Part shown: piece after piece, positions 24,058-37,467 of the stretch | Layout of the letters: each line of letters starts with the position of its first letter | Position numbering within the stretch: the stretch's first letter is position 1 | DNA from: Neodiprion pinetum | Taxonomy: Eukaryota; Arthropoda; Insecta; Hymenoptera; Diprionidae | NCBI RefSeq assembly: GCF_021155775.2 | Contig: NC_060233.1 | Location: 35,929,077 to 35,993,076, forward strand | Reading direction: 5' to 3' | DNA: 64,000 bases | The notes under the pieces: generated by a model | Databases searched by the model: none | What the model was told of the DNA's origin: nothing | The model's input: only the letters and a program-made list of their open reading frames with translations | Program-made: the position numbers and the translations under genes

Positions 24058-25797
24058 AGCGGCGTGTATCCACGGGAATGGACCGGGATCGTTGACGAGG
24101 GGTCAAAGAAGGAGGCGGAGATGGAGGGGAAGAATCCGAATCTCATAACTTCCGGTCCGCTGGCGGTGGACTCAATATTCAAGATGACCAACGGACGGGA
24201 GGGATGTGACGTCACGCTTCGTCGCCGCCTCAAGCCATATTAGATTGAAGAGTTTCATATTGCCTTATGGTAACTGTAGATCCCTTCACTCGGAGTTTAC
24301 GTATGCTCGAGTTCATCTCGTAATAATATCCAATGGAAGGAAAGCTCGCACACACGTACAGGTTTCGACGAGGTCGCTGCAGCAGGCTGACCGGAAATAC
24401 GTCTTCGGTACCAGGCCGCAGGGCGGATTCGGGGAAAGAAAGAGGGGGAGGCCGTTCTCCTCTTATTCCTCCCGAGCTCGGGTAATACTTGAAAAATTTT
24501 CCGTCGTCGACTTTGATTTCTCCCCATCGACGGTCCGCGGTTTCGTTTATACCTTCACCCGTTGCTCGCCTCGCGTACTCGCCAAACAGTCGGTCGGGTG
24601 CAACGGGCGTGTATGCGAATTCCTTTTAGCGATAAAAAATATTCATTTGCACGGTAATTCGAAGCCTGGATTTCGGCCGATAAAAGGATGCACCGAGCGC
24701 CGCGTTGCACGGCGTGCAGACGCATACAGCGGGAACAAACAAATGAACAAATTCACGTTTCAGAATAATGCCCGGCAATCCCGCATCCGCCCCCGTCTCC
24801 CCGACCTCCCGTCAACCCTACCTTTTTTTCATTCCGTCCTATCAATTGATCAGGTTTTAAATTTCCGCGTCCGTCCGAGCATCCCTCCCACTGCACCAAA
24901 ACCCCGCCATTCCGTACCGCCCAATCACCCTGCACTCCTCGTCGCTTCGGCTGTCCCTCTCTGTTTAATTAAAAGGACACATTAAATTATTTTTTCAATT
25001 GAACCCCCCATTGTTACTCCCGGACTGCTGATTCTGTCCGATTTTTTCCTTCTCTTTATTTTCACATTTCATTTCGGTCTTTGCTTTACCTTTTAATTTT
25101 TTTTTTTTTCTTTTACCTCCTATATATTTTTAGTTTTCCGCCAATGTCCGCGTGCACGACCGTGTTCTCATCTTCCGTTGTATCAGTTTCCTCAAATAAG
25201 GTATCAGCAGTCATCGTTGGACCGTAATTATTAACGTTTTTTATAATAAGGGGGAGTCGAGTCGTGAACTTCGCTACAAAGGTGAATCAGAAACTGGTAC
25301 AGATCGAGGCTAAACTTTTTGGTGAATTTCAATTAACAGCTATGCCTGTAAAGCTGAGATGGTGAGGGAGAGAGTGAGCGGGACTTCCTGCAGCACGGTT
25401 TAAACGGTGTAGGAATAAAGGTGAAAATTTCTCAGGAACTCTGCACAGAAAGCGACTCTCGTTTGAGACGGAGGGGGGGATTCGTCGTCCTTGACGGAGG
25501 CTGAAAATTTCGTACACAAATAATTAATAGAATTGAATCTGGGTGTGTGTCAGAGAAGCAGGAAAGACTCTCACGGTGAAGAGGAACCCGCGACCTGCAG
25601 GCCTCGTGCTTCTCGCCGCGCGTAATTTAGCACTTTGTAAATCAAGGTGACATATTTTAATTAAGATGTTAATTTGAATTTAAATCACTTTATGTTAATT
25701 CTCTTTAGGCAGGTGTGCGTATACATACATATATACACGTATATACATATACATATAATATTTATACATATACTTATATATATGTATGTATTGCGTC

Positions 25798-25801
<4 letters not shown>

Positions 25802-25830
<29 letters not shown>
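25802..25830. repeat. (CT)n microsatellite
   Basis: Perfect CT array directly after a TA/CATA-rich stretch (about 25723-25795), so two different dinucleotide arrays abut. Confidence 0.95.
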
Positions 25831-25835
<5 letters not shown>

Positions 25836-27107
25836 TTTCCTCGAATCTTTGTACGCGTTACATGTATTATCGGCAGCTTGTCCCCCGACAAAACGAGTCA
25901 CTCGTTCCTGGCCCGGCAGAGGTATGAGGAGGTGTGTCACCCACCTTACGGCGAATGCGAATCCAATCTTCACAGCGAACCGACACACGTATCAAACGCA
26001 CTTACACACTCCGAGGTGTTTTACGCGACGAAAGTCGGGGCTTTAAGACAACGAACCGGGTAAGACGTGAGCCTAATTGTAAGATTGCCTTAAGGTGCAA
26101 GGTGAAGTGTAATTTAGTTGCCGTTTGATCTTATTCAGAAACCCTTTGCCTCATATATTCGCGCTCTTGACGTCGCATAGACGGAGCGTAGATTAAGCAT
26201 ACGTATAACGCTGTTCCCAAATTCTAAGAATTTTCATAAATTTCCTTCAACCGGTACGAGAAATTAGATCAAACTCGAATACCATCGACACCGAAATAAC
26301 GAACATTAACAGCTCGATATTAAATTCTGAGATCTCGCAAGATTCTGCGCAGGATGTTCTTTTTTTCATTCGATGTGAATGTTTGACAAAATAAGAAAAA
26401 TTAAATCGGCAAAAATTTAGGTCGAGTATTTTGTGGTTCTATAATTTTTTTCCCGATAAATCTAGAAAAGTGTCACATGTCACAAATATTGTCGAAAACT
26501 TGGGAGACAATTGGAAAGAAAAGATTTTGAAAACTTCAGTTATGAAACTCAATCCATAGTATTTTACAAAGAGATTTTCGAGCTCTGAGCGTTGTCGGAA
26601 AAATTCGGTGAAAGAAATTGATTTTTCGGTCGAGCTTCGGTTAGTCAGCAGCGCAGTGCAGGTAGGTACTTATAGAGTAAAGGTGGGTGTTTTGCAATCA
26701 ATTAGTAGAAGACGATAAACGTATTATTTTGACTGGTGTATATAAATACCCTTTTATCAATTAGTATATCCGGTTGCAGAGTTGCAGGTGGGTGTAAATG
26801 TATAACAACGACAACAACAAGGACAAAAAAAAAATAACCCAAGATTTGTGCGTTAATGAAGAAAGCAGGTCCAATTGTTTTACAACATTGTCACGTTTGC
26901 GGGGTGAATTTATTGCAATGGCGGTAATATCGTTTAATCCGCGTATTTGATACAGCGAAAAGCCGGCGCAAAGAAAAATCCTAAGCTGTCGGAGGGGTGC
27001 GGAATTTTCGGGATCTAAAAAATATTCATTAAGATTGCCGAAATAAGCAGCATGAAATAAGTTGGCCGGTGTCCAACGAGTGGGAACGAAAAAAGTCAAG
27101 GAAGGGC

Positions 27108-27122
27108 GGGGGGGGGGGGGGG
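27108..27122. repeat. Poly-G run (15 G)
   Basis: Fifteen consecutive G residues preceded by GGGC and followed by AGAGGGAT. Confidence 0.95.
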
Positions 27123-27310
27123 AGAGGGATGAACGGACAAGCTCTTTGTTTCAACGAGTAAAGGAGTGTGAAGCGGCGAGCCAGACGCTGCTACATCAGT
27201 AATTCGGAAAAGCTAATTAAAACTTCACTCGTAGGTAGGAAGACCCCAACTTGGCCGCGAGGGGTTAAGTGGGGTGAAACGCAAGCCGAAAGCAGACGCT
27301 CAGCTCCGCT

Positions 27311-27360
27311 CTTCTCTTCTCTTCTCTTCTCTTCTCTTCTCTTCTCTTCGCTTCTCTTCT
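27311..27360. repeat. (CTTCT)10 pentanucleotide microsatellite
   Basis: Ten 5-bp CTTCT units with a single T-to-G change at the end of the eighth. All-pyrimidine strand, with triplex (H-DNA) potential. Confidence 0.95.
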
Positions 27361-28859
27361 CTTTCTCTCGACTCGTCTCCCGTCCCTTTTCCAACCCTCG
27401 TTTCTCACCCTCGCGGAACATCCCCTCCTATTGCCCCCGTTAGAACCAGTGCGCATTGTTTTGATGACCGCGAGCGGTTCTCTCTTCTTTTCTTTTCAAT
27501 TCTTGTCTTTTCGGTTTTCCTTTTCTTCTCGTTGCTTCGGATACTTCAACTCTTAGAATAATCCTGTTTACGGTTTAGAGGATATGGATTGTCTCGTTGT
27601 AGGGTTCGACGCTTTTCTAGTAGGGCGAAAAATTTCATCACAGATAAGCTATGCGCCAACTTTTTTAAACATCTGCGATTTGAATCCCGGGCGTTTGATG
27701 CGATACCTCTCACGTTCGCTTGATTGCAAATCGCAAAAACTTGTACCAAGATTAAAATAACTCCAATCAAAAATACAAGGTACTCCAATTTTACTGTAAG
27801 CTAGTGTTACAATTTTATATCACACGATACGTACGATGTTGTCGATTTAAAATTCTACCGGTTTATACATTATACGTAGCAACACGTTCATTTGCAATTG
27901 GACGAATTCATTTGACAGTAAGTCAAGCAGTCGCCCATAAATTTTGAAAATAATTTCAAGCTCAATCCGAACAAAGTTTCGTCGCGTGAGAAATCTCCCG
28001 ACGAATAAAAGAAAGTAGTAAAAAGTCTAACACAAAGGAGTTTCAGGCCTGTTTCCAAACCGTCTTTTCCCAGCGTAATAGCGAATTCGCGCAAAGGAAT
28101 GAAAATTCGTTGACGAACGACTGACGAATACCGATTGTCGCCGGTATTCGCCGATCCGCGGTATCGTTGCCCGAAACGAATCGTAGCCGCGTCGCGTCGT
28201 TTTGGCTTGGCCGTATTCCTGGATATAAAGCGTTGAAAAATATCGCGTCGCCGTATCTGTTACACTTGTTGTTTGCAATCCGCGCCTACCAGAGCCGCAC
28301 ACTGCATACTCGGTTACGGGATATGGCGATAGAAGCGGGGCTGCCGCGAAGCGTAGCGACGGATAAATAGCGAATCGTCGGTAACTCACGATCAGGAATT
28401 CTCCCGTACGATTTTTACACGGTACCGAACGGCGGCATCAGCGCTGCTGCGGGGGTGGCTTTGTTCGAAATTCTAGGCTGCATTGTGTGTCGCGTTTTCC
28501 TGCTCAGCTGCGGGTCCGCGGGTGCCGGGGTGCACCGATACCTCCTCGTGCAGATCAATGCGTTGCGGGGAAATTATCCAAACAAATTATCGACGGGGTG
28601 AAAAAAAGCCCGGGTTTGGTTGCTGCTGCAGCACCCGGTTTTCGCCCCGCGACCCACCCGAGTGGCTACATATCACACATAGACAGCGACCCGGCGTATT
28701 AAAACGTAAAAAATTGCCGTACATTTTTCAGCCACTCTCGCTTATGCCCATAGGTATACACGTGCGGAGATAAAGCGAGAAAGAGAGAGGCGGGCAGGGG
28801 TATACATTCCTCGTTTCTGCAAGGGGTGCAGCCGTAGATGTCACGGAGAATTGGGCTGC

Positions 28860-28882
28860 AGGTACGCGTGTATACCTGCATA
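28860..28882. repeat. Perfect 8-bp inverted repeat with CAGGTA cores
   Basis: TGCAGGTA and TACCTGCA flank about 7 nt (CGCGTGT). CAGGTA is the core of the Zelda and Snail-type consensus, so it is a possible paired regulatory site. Coordinates may be off by a base or two. Confidence 0.6.
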
Positions 28883-29046
28883 GTACAGGTGAAATTCGTG
28901 ACCGCGTTTGAATATCGTCCGTACTGTTTAGCGCTATTTTTCAAAATTAACGAAACACGTTTGACAGGAAGGCCGTAGTCGGAGACTGAGCCGTAACGAC
29001 GAGCTTGTATTATACGCACCCGTGTCCGCCAGGGGTGCTGGACCAG

Positions 29047-29049
<3 letters not shown>

Positions 29050-29086
<37 letters not shown>
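29050..29086. repeat. (GA)n microsatellite
   Basis: About 29 bases of perfect GA followed by AAGAGAG. Confidence 0.95.
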
Positions 29087-29339
29087 CGCCGCGCATAGCA
29101 TTAATCACGTTTAATTAATGGAAATGGGCGGAAAATAAAACATCGTATCGGCTCCTGCTTTAGTTCACGCGGCTTCGACCGTCGGTAGGTACGTGTATAG
29201 GCGTAGATGGTATATCTCAACGTCGTTTTGCGACGTATCAAAAGTGAAAATCAAAAGGAAACACCTCGAACGCGTCGCTCGTAAAAATTCAAGGAAAAAT
29301 CATCATTGACAGGAATTTATCTCGAATATAGTCGCGGCG

Positions 29340-29360
29340 AAAAAAAAAAAAAAAAAAAAA
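29340..29360. repeat. Poly-A run (21 A)
   Basis: Twenty-one A residues. No retroelement ORF or target-site duplication is visible upstream, so it is not called a retroposon tail. Confidence 0.92.
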
Positions 29361-29578
29361 GCAGGAGGTTGGCTTCGCAGGTTGAGGGGTGGAATCGAGG
29401 CGGTGGCTGTGGATCAGGTGGAGGCGCGGAATAGCTCGGCATAGGAATATCGAGGCGTATTATTTTCGCGCTTTGGTCGTCGTGTTGCAATGCGCCCGTA
29501 TTTTTTATTTCAACGGTTCTCCTTTTTTCTTCCTATACTTGTTTTTTTCTTTTTCCACCGATCTTCCCTCCTCCCACT

Positions 29579-29600
29579 CCCCCCCCCCTCCCCCCCCCCC
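29579..29600. repeat. Poly-C tract (C10-T-C11)
   Basis: Two C runs of ten and eleven separated by one T, in a pyrimidine-rich region from about 29519 to 29610. Confidence 0.95.
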
Positions 29601-31731
29601 TTCCCCTCACGCGCTTTTTTCGCGCTCACCGCCTATTATTTATTAGCACTAACGTGCAATTGTATTGATCTGCCATACTCCACCCCGCACCGCAGTTCGT
29701 TGTATTACCTTAGCTTCGTTCCGCCATTTCGTTTCATGTTGCTCGGTATCGCTGTTTTTTCCATTTCCCGAATCTGCAGATATCGACGGTTTAACAACGT
29801 CGAACATTTAACGTTTCTACACCGCGCCAAATATCACCTGCGAAGCTGATCCAAGGGTTAATATTATCAGGCTGTATTTAATCAAACTATAAGTAATTAA
29901 TACTAATTGAATTATACGAAAACAACTTGCGACAATTAACCAAGTGTCCGCGTGTACAATGGGACTGTTTCAGTCTCGTAGTATCGATTTTCTATCTCTA
30001 AATTATAACCCAGAAGCGAACGATTTATTCAAAAATATATACCTCGTCGTAAAATTTGATCGATGAAGCAAAAAAAAAAATAAATAAAAAATCAATTCCC
30101 AGTTTGATTCCAGAGATATTCTATGGAGGGGAAATGCTTGTGGATATCTTTTGGCAGGGAATTAAATCAAGTGTCAAATTGTTTTCAAATCGCTTCTAAA
30201 TCACTTCGAAGTTTCTATACTTAGATTAAATAAATTACAGTTTACAATTGTCGTGATGACACTGCATATTGAATAAAAAAAAAAAAAAAAATGTAAATAA
30301 ACACACATCGTCGCATCACGATATTAAAAAAAAATATCCCCACTTCGTTTACAGACAGAAAAATCATCGCTCTAAGAATGTTTGCAAAAATTCAAAAATC
30401 TCTGACCTCAAAAGACAATTGTTAAAATTATTTAAACCAACGACTTGGCTCAACACATCCGTCATTGTTGTATGCACTAGTTATATATGAAGTTGTACGC
30501 TGCGGTAAACATTGTCTATTAGTGACACACCTGTCGCCTGGTTTAAAAAGTTTATACAAACATTGCCTTGCCTTGATACACAGCGTATACATATCGGGAG
30601 TAGGTATACCAAGAATTTATATTTCAATAAATGAGTTTACCTCTGAATCATTCAACGGGGTTCCCTGCGTCCGAATTTGATTGATGCACCATCGATCTCC
30701 AGATGATTTACAACTATGAGATAAGCCCGCGAATCACGTTTTATTTTTCTGGTACCCTGCAGAGTTTAGAAAACAAAAAAAAAAAGCTATACTCTTGACA
30801 AAAAAGATAAACTCGTACTTGCGAGCAGGAATCGGTTATTTGTAAATTTTAGAACGACCCAATTTCGCAGATATACGTCGCGGTTCTTCCACGGTTTCAT
30901 AATATACTACAAGCAAAACTGGAATCAGCCGTTGTAAAGAATCAAATTAACCGTAGCCCAATTCTCAGATCTTTTGATCGCTGATTGATCATAAACAAGT
31001 GAAATTTATACACAACATTAATACGATCAAAGAATTCGTAGGACGACGCGAATAAGGACGATTGAAATAATTTTTGCAATCCGGTGAATCTAAAAATTCT
31101 TACGTTCCCAAGACGCATGCCGTGGTGGTTCGGTGCTCTCTGATCAATTAGAAGTTAGACGCGATCTCTTTTCAAGTGACTCCGTACGTACGGTTTTCGC
31201 GCAACTGACAGGATGTAAAATTTTGTAATCGATGTGAAAATCGTCGACGCATCGCAGTCCGTTAGAAATTTCACGCGCCATTAGCAATCGGTGAAAAATT
31301 GCGTAATACCGAGCGAATTCCCACGAATATCGTTCCGTGCCGGGATCTGTAAACGGTTGGAATCTTCCACGGTGTAATCGCCACGTTTGGTAGATTCAAC
31401 AGCTGCAAAATGCGAAACATACGTGAGACGTAGGTGAGGAATTGGCGTCACCTAATTCTAGTATTATAATTTAAACGGCGCTGTCAAACTAATTCGATAC
31501 GAGCTCGATCGGGATCGGTATCTGGGCTACTACGGGGCGATGATAACCCGATATAAAGCGAAATCAACGCGGGCTAGTTCGGAAGGACGATAGCCGGCTG
31601 AAACGAGGGTGAGAGTATGACACGTAGAATGACCAATGTGGAATGTGGGCAGAGCTGCACCGCGTCGCGTTGATGTAACTAAATGATTGGGTAAATGATT
31701 CCACAGCGGGCCGCGGGAACCGAGTAATTGA

Positions 31732-31755
31732 GTGGCGGTGGTGGTGGTGGTGGTG
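31732..31755. repeat. (GGT)n trinucleotide microsatellite
   Basis: About seven GGT/GTG units with one GGC interruption. The minus-strand frame reads it as poly-His. Confidence 0.92.
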
Positions 31756-32079
31756 CAGCCCACCCGCGATGACTGCGGACCGTGCGTATTCGTACCAACA
31801 CCAACACCCTGCACTGCAGGCGACGCGTCGCGTCGACGTTACCCCGACGTGTGTGCGTGGCACGCGCCCGATTGCCGCGGGCAATGACGAGTCATCCACG
31901 CTAGGACACCTCCGCCCGCACCGTGTGGCTTACACGCGTAGTGACCGTTGCCCGGGTGGTGTCGCGACTCGTTCCCATCCCGCAGCGCTGGATCGCGATG
32001 TTCGCTCCTCGTCATTTCGCCCGTTTTGTTTGCACGCCCGTACGTACGTGTTGGCGAATTTCCCTCGCCGCGCGGGGGC

Positions 32080-32096
32080 GGGGGGGGGGGGGGGGG
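32080..32096. repeat. Poly-G run (17 G)
   Basis: Seventeen G residues preceded by CGCGGGGGC, in the most CpG-rich part of the window. Confidence 0.95.
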
Positions 32097-33085
32097 TGTA
32101 ATGTTTTCCTTTCGAATGATTCATGCCCCAGAAAGTAATGAAATCGTTTCATTGACGCGCGAGCGGAGCAAGATCAGGTCGGTTGGAATGCTCGATGCGG
32201 CGTTTGACGATACTTGAGAAGACTGGGGTTAGGTCGACAGAGGAGACACGGATTCGATCGTTGCGGTGCGCTTTTTTTCCCTATTTTTCACGAATAAATG
32301 CAAAGAATTTGACAAATTTCTTCAGTTATTCGAGTCTACACACGTATAGGTAGCTTTCGATATCGCTTTCATTCCGTCACGTGCTTCGCTTTATTTCCTA
32401 TCGCAAATCGAGTATGATTGTTAAACAGAAACCGTTTTCAACATTCAATGCAATGTCTATGGTCGTTAAATATGCGGTCGAGAGTTTAAGATCCTAACGT
32501 TAATGAGGTACTCGAAAAGGTGTTTTGGTGAATCGTTGTTTTAAATTGAAATTTTCATCCTTTCGGATCCCGAAGTTAAAATAAATATTGGCTTAAGATT
32601 GATGAAAATTGATTTATGCCTTGACGTAGAACTGTTTTACTACTGGCCAGTAATTGCTGGCAAAATTTCAATATCCGAGATAAACGAGTTTTAAAAAATA
32701 GACACGGAATGCCGAAATATTTTACAGACGTAGAGCTCACTTCTAATTACTCGAAGAGTATGCGGTATATTACATACAAAGGTACAAAAGGTGAAATGCC
32801 GGTGACCATTGTTAATCAGTTAATCTTGAGCGTGGGAAATATTTCAACCGGGTGATTGTGTCTCAAAAAATCGAAATGGAATCGAGTTCACTCCGGAGAA
32901 GTGGGGTTTGTAATTTAAAAAACAATGGATGCTAAGGCACAATGAGGCCAAATGAGATAGGGGATGGTCTGCTGGAGTGGGGGGATTGAACCGCGGTGGC
33001 AGGGCGAGGCGAGGACGTGGGGGATGAAATCCTACACTGGACAAAGGGCGAGGCGAGGCGGGGGCGGGGGCGAGGAAGGCGGGTG

Positions 33086-33129
33086 GTCAGGGTGGCGTCA
33101 GGGTAGCGTCAGAGCAGCGTCAGGATGGT
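33086..33129. repeat. Four-copy 11-bp tandem repeat
   Basis: Four head-to-tail units: GTCAGGGTGGC, GTCAGGGTAGC, GTCAGAGCAGC and GTCAGGATGGT. All share GTCAG. Because 11 is not a multiple of 3 the array shifts frame each copy, so it is unlikely to be coding. GAGGC/GGGGGC-rich DNA lies just upstream (33044-33080). Confidence 0.9.
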
Positions 33130-34606
33130 ATCCTAGCAAGAGGTAGGAGCAGCCTTTGTCGTGAACAAAACGCTCCCCACACCCGCCTGACGTAATGAAA
33201 AAAAGTGTTGACCGACGCGTTACGAGCAAACTCGAAAAATTCTGACATTCGGATATTTTTCTTCCTTTGTTTCTTCACTCTTCAAAATTGAAATGGACTG
33301 TCCATTCCGAGGGCCAAACTTGGTTGCCTCGTTCGGTCACTCGACGATTTAATCGTCAGCGGATGACCGACGCTCCAACGGTTAACATCGTCAAGGAAAC
33401 GCAGTCGCGAGTCGACTTTATTTATTTCTTTGTTATCACCTCCGGACGTCCAGCGATCAGCAACGATTGCGGATCGTCACTTGTGAGGGAAAAAATTGCA
33501 GGAGAATTGAGAAAACCGGAGGTGAAGTGGTTGCTCGGAGCCATCGCTAGAAGCTCCTATCGATTGTTGGTCTAATTGTGTTACTGTGAATGTCCGATTC
33601 ACCCAGCGAACCCCAACGCTGCTCGCCAGAGAGGATCCGAAATGCGGCTTTACTCCTCTGACAGATAAAAAGGGTGGTTTGCATATTTTTTAGCACTGAT
33701 GAAACAACCTAAAAAATAATGTAATTTTTGCTCGCCAAATATACAAACGTACGAGCGAGCGAAAATTTAAGAAAAACAAAAAAACGTTCACCACCTACTA
33801 GCGAAGAGTAAAGAACGTATTGCTATTCTGTAATTTATATAGAACCGAATTGTCCTGCATAGATTCTGCAAGGGATGAAGGTAATTTTCGAATTGACTAA
33901 CGCGTAATGAAGTGACGTGCTTCCCAGATGACCGGTGGTCGCGACTCCGCGCGATGAGAAGTGACCGGGAAAAAAGATGCCTTGTACTTTCCTTTGTTTT
34001 TTGAATCACAAAAACCCCTCTTTGCCGTTCGTTTCACCCCCTTTCGCCCTCCCCGACCCCCGTCGTCCCCCTTTTAACTCTGAACAAGGCTGTTATTTCT
34101 GCTGCGGGGTTATTTTTTGAATAATTTTCTCATTAAAATTACACTCGTTAATTTCCGTCGGGGTTTGGGTCAGAGCGATGTCGAGTCGAGCGCGGCGTGC
34201 AGAAGCCGAAGCAAAGGAAAATATTGAGAGATTTTTCCCCGGAAACGGGGCATAATAAAGAAGACAATGGAACTTATAAATTTTATCATCGCTTCAAACC
34301 TCTTTCAAGTATTATTCTCAATTGGCCTTTGCGTTTCCTTTTTTTTTTCCTTCTCATTTTTTTCGTTTCTTTTTCCTTTTTTTTTTCATTCAAACATCTG
34401 TATTTGCCCTACGTTTCAACGGCTCTTGGTCCGCTAATTTCCTCAAACAATATATCTCCCCGCGGTCAGGTAATAATTCTCTTAATTGTGAAACGTCGCC
34501 TCCTCCCCGCAAGATGTCGAAGTACGACGATGCGGGGCATGGGGAGGAAAGTGGAAGGAAGAAAAAGAAGAGGCGTGAGAGGAGAAGCGAGGAAATGAAG
34601 GGGTTA

Positions 34607-34621
34607 GGGGGGGGGGGGGGG
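34607..34621. repeat. Poly-G run (15 G)
   Basis: Fifteen G residues preceded by GGGGTTA, in purine-rich DNA. Confidence 0.95.
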
Positions 34622-34748
34622 TTAGAACGAGAGAAAGAGAGCGAAAGATAATAACGACGGCGGGTGTCTTACACTAGTTTCGCCTATAATAATCATCCCC
34701 GTATTTACATAATGAATCAAGGCTTCCATTAATTAAAAACTAGGTTCT

Positions 34749-34777
34749 ACCGGCTGCATGGTAATGCAAATGCCGGT
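34749..34777. repeat. Hairpin enclosing a POU octamer
   Basis: Outer arms ACCGGC and GCCGGT pair exactly and inner GCAT/ATGC pair around GGTA. The 3' side holds a perfect octamer ATGCAAAT (34764-34771), the POU-domain consensus. The neighbouring DNA has TAATTAA and TTAATTCC motifs. Regulatory function is inference. Confidence 0.6.
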
Positions 34778-37143
34778 GGAAGAGGACAATTTATAGTCTC
34801 GCATATTAATTCCAAGGAATGTAATAAACTGCTGGACGACTAGCATTGCGAAGAATCCGCCATTCGCAGACCGGGCATTCGTTTCGCATAACGAAAATGT
34901 ATCATGACTACAAAAATGACTCGCCGTTGGGCTCATTACGGCCTCGTTGAGAGATCGACGCTTCGTCTCCGCGTTCTCGGCAGTAAAAATTCGAATTCTT
35001 ATCGTCGGCGATGGCACATAGGTGCGAAATCGAGACGTCGAAAACGGGGTCGGGAAGCGATTCCTCGGCGAGATCGAGATCAGCCGACGCCGAGGCGCAA
35101 CTTCCGATCGCGCAGACCCATCGTACGTTATAAGCTGGTATACGTACTAAAATGACTCACGCAAAAGTAAATTATACATTGAAAGGGTTTAATATAATGA
35201 AATGCTCCATATGCATGAGAGGCCGGTCTGACGCCTCGCTCGCAACGGGAGCTGATGCCTTACAGGCTCGGCCCGACTCTCTTCTTCCGCCTGCGGTGAC
35301 GTGTCGACACCTTTTTCATGCCCCTTTCTCCGTTTTTCCAATCACCGATGGCACGCAACTCGACTTGTTTTCAATATCTTTGACTTTATACTTTTGCATG
35401 AAAAACGACCGACGTTTAATATTGTCGAATTTATGCCATGGGAAAATAAATTCATTTCCCAATTCCTGATCATTTGACTTCGGTTACCGTGCGACGGTCT
35501 CGCGAAATACTCAGAGAAGCGAAAAGGCAGAAGCTTTCAACGATTCTTACGAGGCTATATTATTTTTATTTAAAAAACGTAAAAACTAATTTGAATGATA
35601 CGTAGGTGTATATTACATTAATTTTATTGAGAATTCGCAAACAAAGCGTAATGGCATTTTTTCATTCTTCGTAACAATCGTTGTGCACATTGAAAAACTG
35701 TCTTTCCGAAATATTTCAATGCATATTTCAAATCTTGCCATTGAATATACTAAGAAATATATTTTGACCTATCGGGAATTGGGCGTGCATTTATTCGGAG
35801 GTTTAAGCTTCGTCGAAACTGTTGTGGATTTGATATCCTAGTGCGCAGTCTGAAAGTAAGTGAGTAAAAGAGAGTGAGAGTGAGAGGAAGAGAGAGCATC
35901 AAAAGCAATATTTGGCGGCGGTGTAATGAAATGAATTTATGCAGAGACGTAATGCTTGAATATTTAGTAAGCCTCTCTTGATTCCGTTCTGCCTAGGACG
36001 ACACCCTCGCCGCTGCGCCTCATCCAAGCTAAATGCTATAAATGCCATACCTCTGAACCCCCGAAGCAAGGACATTCGGTGTCGACACGACACGTCGATG
36101 CGACGCGTACGTCGAAATTTAAAAATCAGCCGCCTCCGTTACTTTCGTTTCGTTCATTTATACGAATTTTTCTTTCATCTTTCATTTATACTTTTTCACG
36201 TGTAAAAATAATCGAAGCCACCATATGCGCTGCGGACAAAGAAACGCGGGGGTCGATTATCGGTCGAAGGCACGCCTAGTCGAATCCCTATCCGGCCTCT
36301 GCCCATCGGTTTAGAGAATTAATTATAGAGCGAACTATTTTGAAGCTCTGAAATTATAGCCAAAAGTTTCCAGAATGTCGTTTAATTTTCAGCTTCATAT
36401 ATTCACAAAACTATTCGTAACGATTCGCCGATAATTTATGCAGCCCTAGAACCGCGGGGCGCGTCGGTATAGAAACCCAGGCTTAAACGTTTATGTTATA
36501 GCGATAGTGCCGAATGAATGGATGAAACAGATAAAATTATTATGCGCACCGGCGTGCCTCGGATGGTTAGAAAAGTCCTGCACCGGCAGGCGGGAGTGTA
36601 ACTTAAGCCGATATACTATTGGCCAACAGTGATCAATGGGGCTTACGCATTTACGGTTTATACCTACTCCTATACTGCAGGTATCTATCTGCATGAGTAT
36701 AATATACAGCGAGAAGAGTGATATTTCTTTTTCGCGGCACGGGCAAAGATAATTCCATTCCACGTGACTGGACTTGACGCTGCTTATACAGCTGTTGCAA
36801 AAAACGAAACTACCTCAACTGATTGTGAGACAAAGACGCGTAGGTATATTTGCGATTAAATTCTGCGTCGGCATGTATGGTATTAATTTCTTGTAAAATC
36901 TAAATTGAATTTACGAGATATAATAGCGCAATATCTCGATCCTCGGCATACCTAATAGGTGGTTAAATAATTGCCGTAATAAATAAGTGATTACCAGAGT
37001 TTCCGTAAGATTATTTAATCAATGACGGTATGCGGGGCTTTGCCAATAATTTACATATAATCGGACGAGCTTTCGCGCTCTACGCGCACCTTTGCGTTCT
37101 ATGTAATGTCCGTGTCTACGTACGCCAACTTCCACAATCATAC

Positions 37144-37144
<1 letters not shown>

Positions 37145-37176
<32 letters not shown>
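37145..37176. repeat. (CT)n microsatellite
   Basis: Perfect CT array of about 32 bases. Confidence 0.95.
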
Positions 37177-37178
<2 letters not shown>

Positions 37179-37436
37179 TATATTAATATCCGCGGTGCAC
37201 GCAAGACGCCGAAATATTTTAATTGTAGCTAATCGACGTGCAATAATGGAGCCGCGAGTTATATAACCTCGACGAGGTCGTGTTCGCCGTCTTCGTCGTG
37301 CCCAAAGCAGCCGGTCTTCTCCCCCGGAAGTTTCGAGAACTCTGTTCCTGGAGCCGGATATCGGTCCGAAATTCAGACGACTCGAAGAAGCTCGCACCGA
37401 AGAATTATCAATCAATCAGAGGTTACAATAAAATTT

Positions 37437-37467
37437 GATCGCTAAACGCAGTGATCGTTTAGCAATC
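37437..37467. repeat. Hairpin with perfect 8-bp core
   Basis: GCTAAACG (37441-37448) and CGTTTAGC (37456-37463) are exact reverse complements. GAT/ATC pairs extend the stem after one mismatch. Confidence 0.8.

Noticed and set aside
29340..29360. Poly-A as the tail of a retroposed gene or SINE
   Set aside because: No target-site duplication, no upstream Pol III box and no coding remnant were seen.
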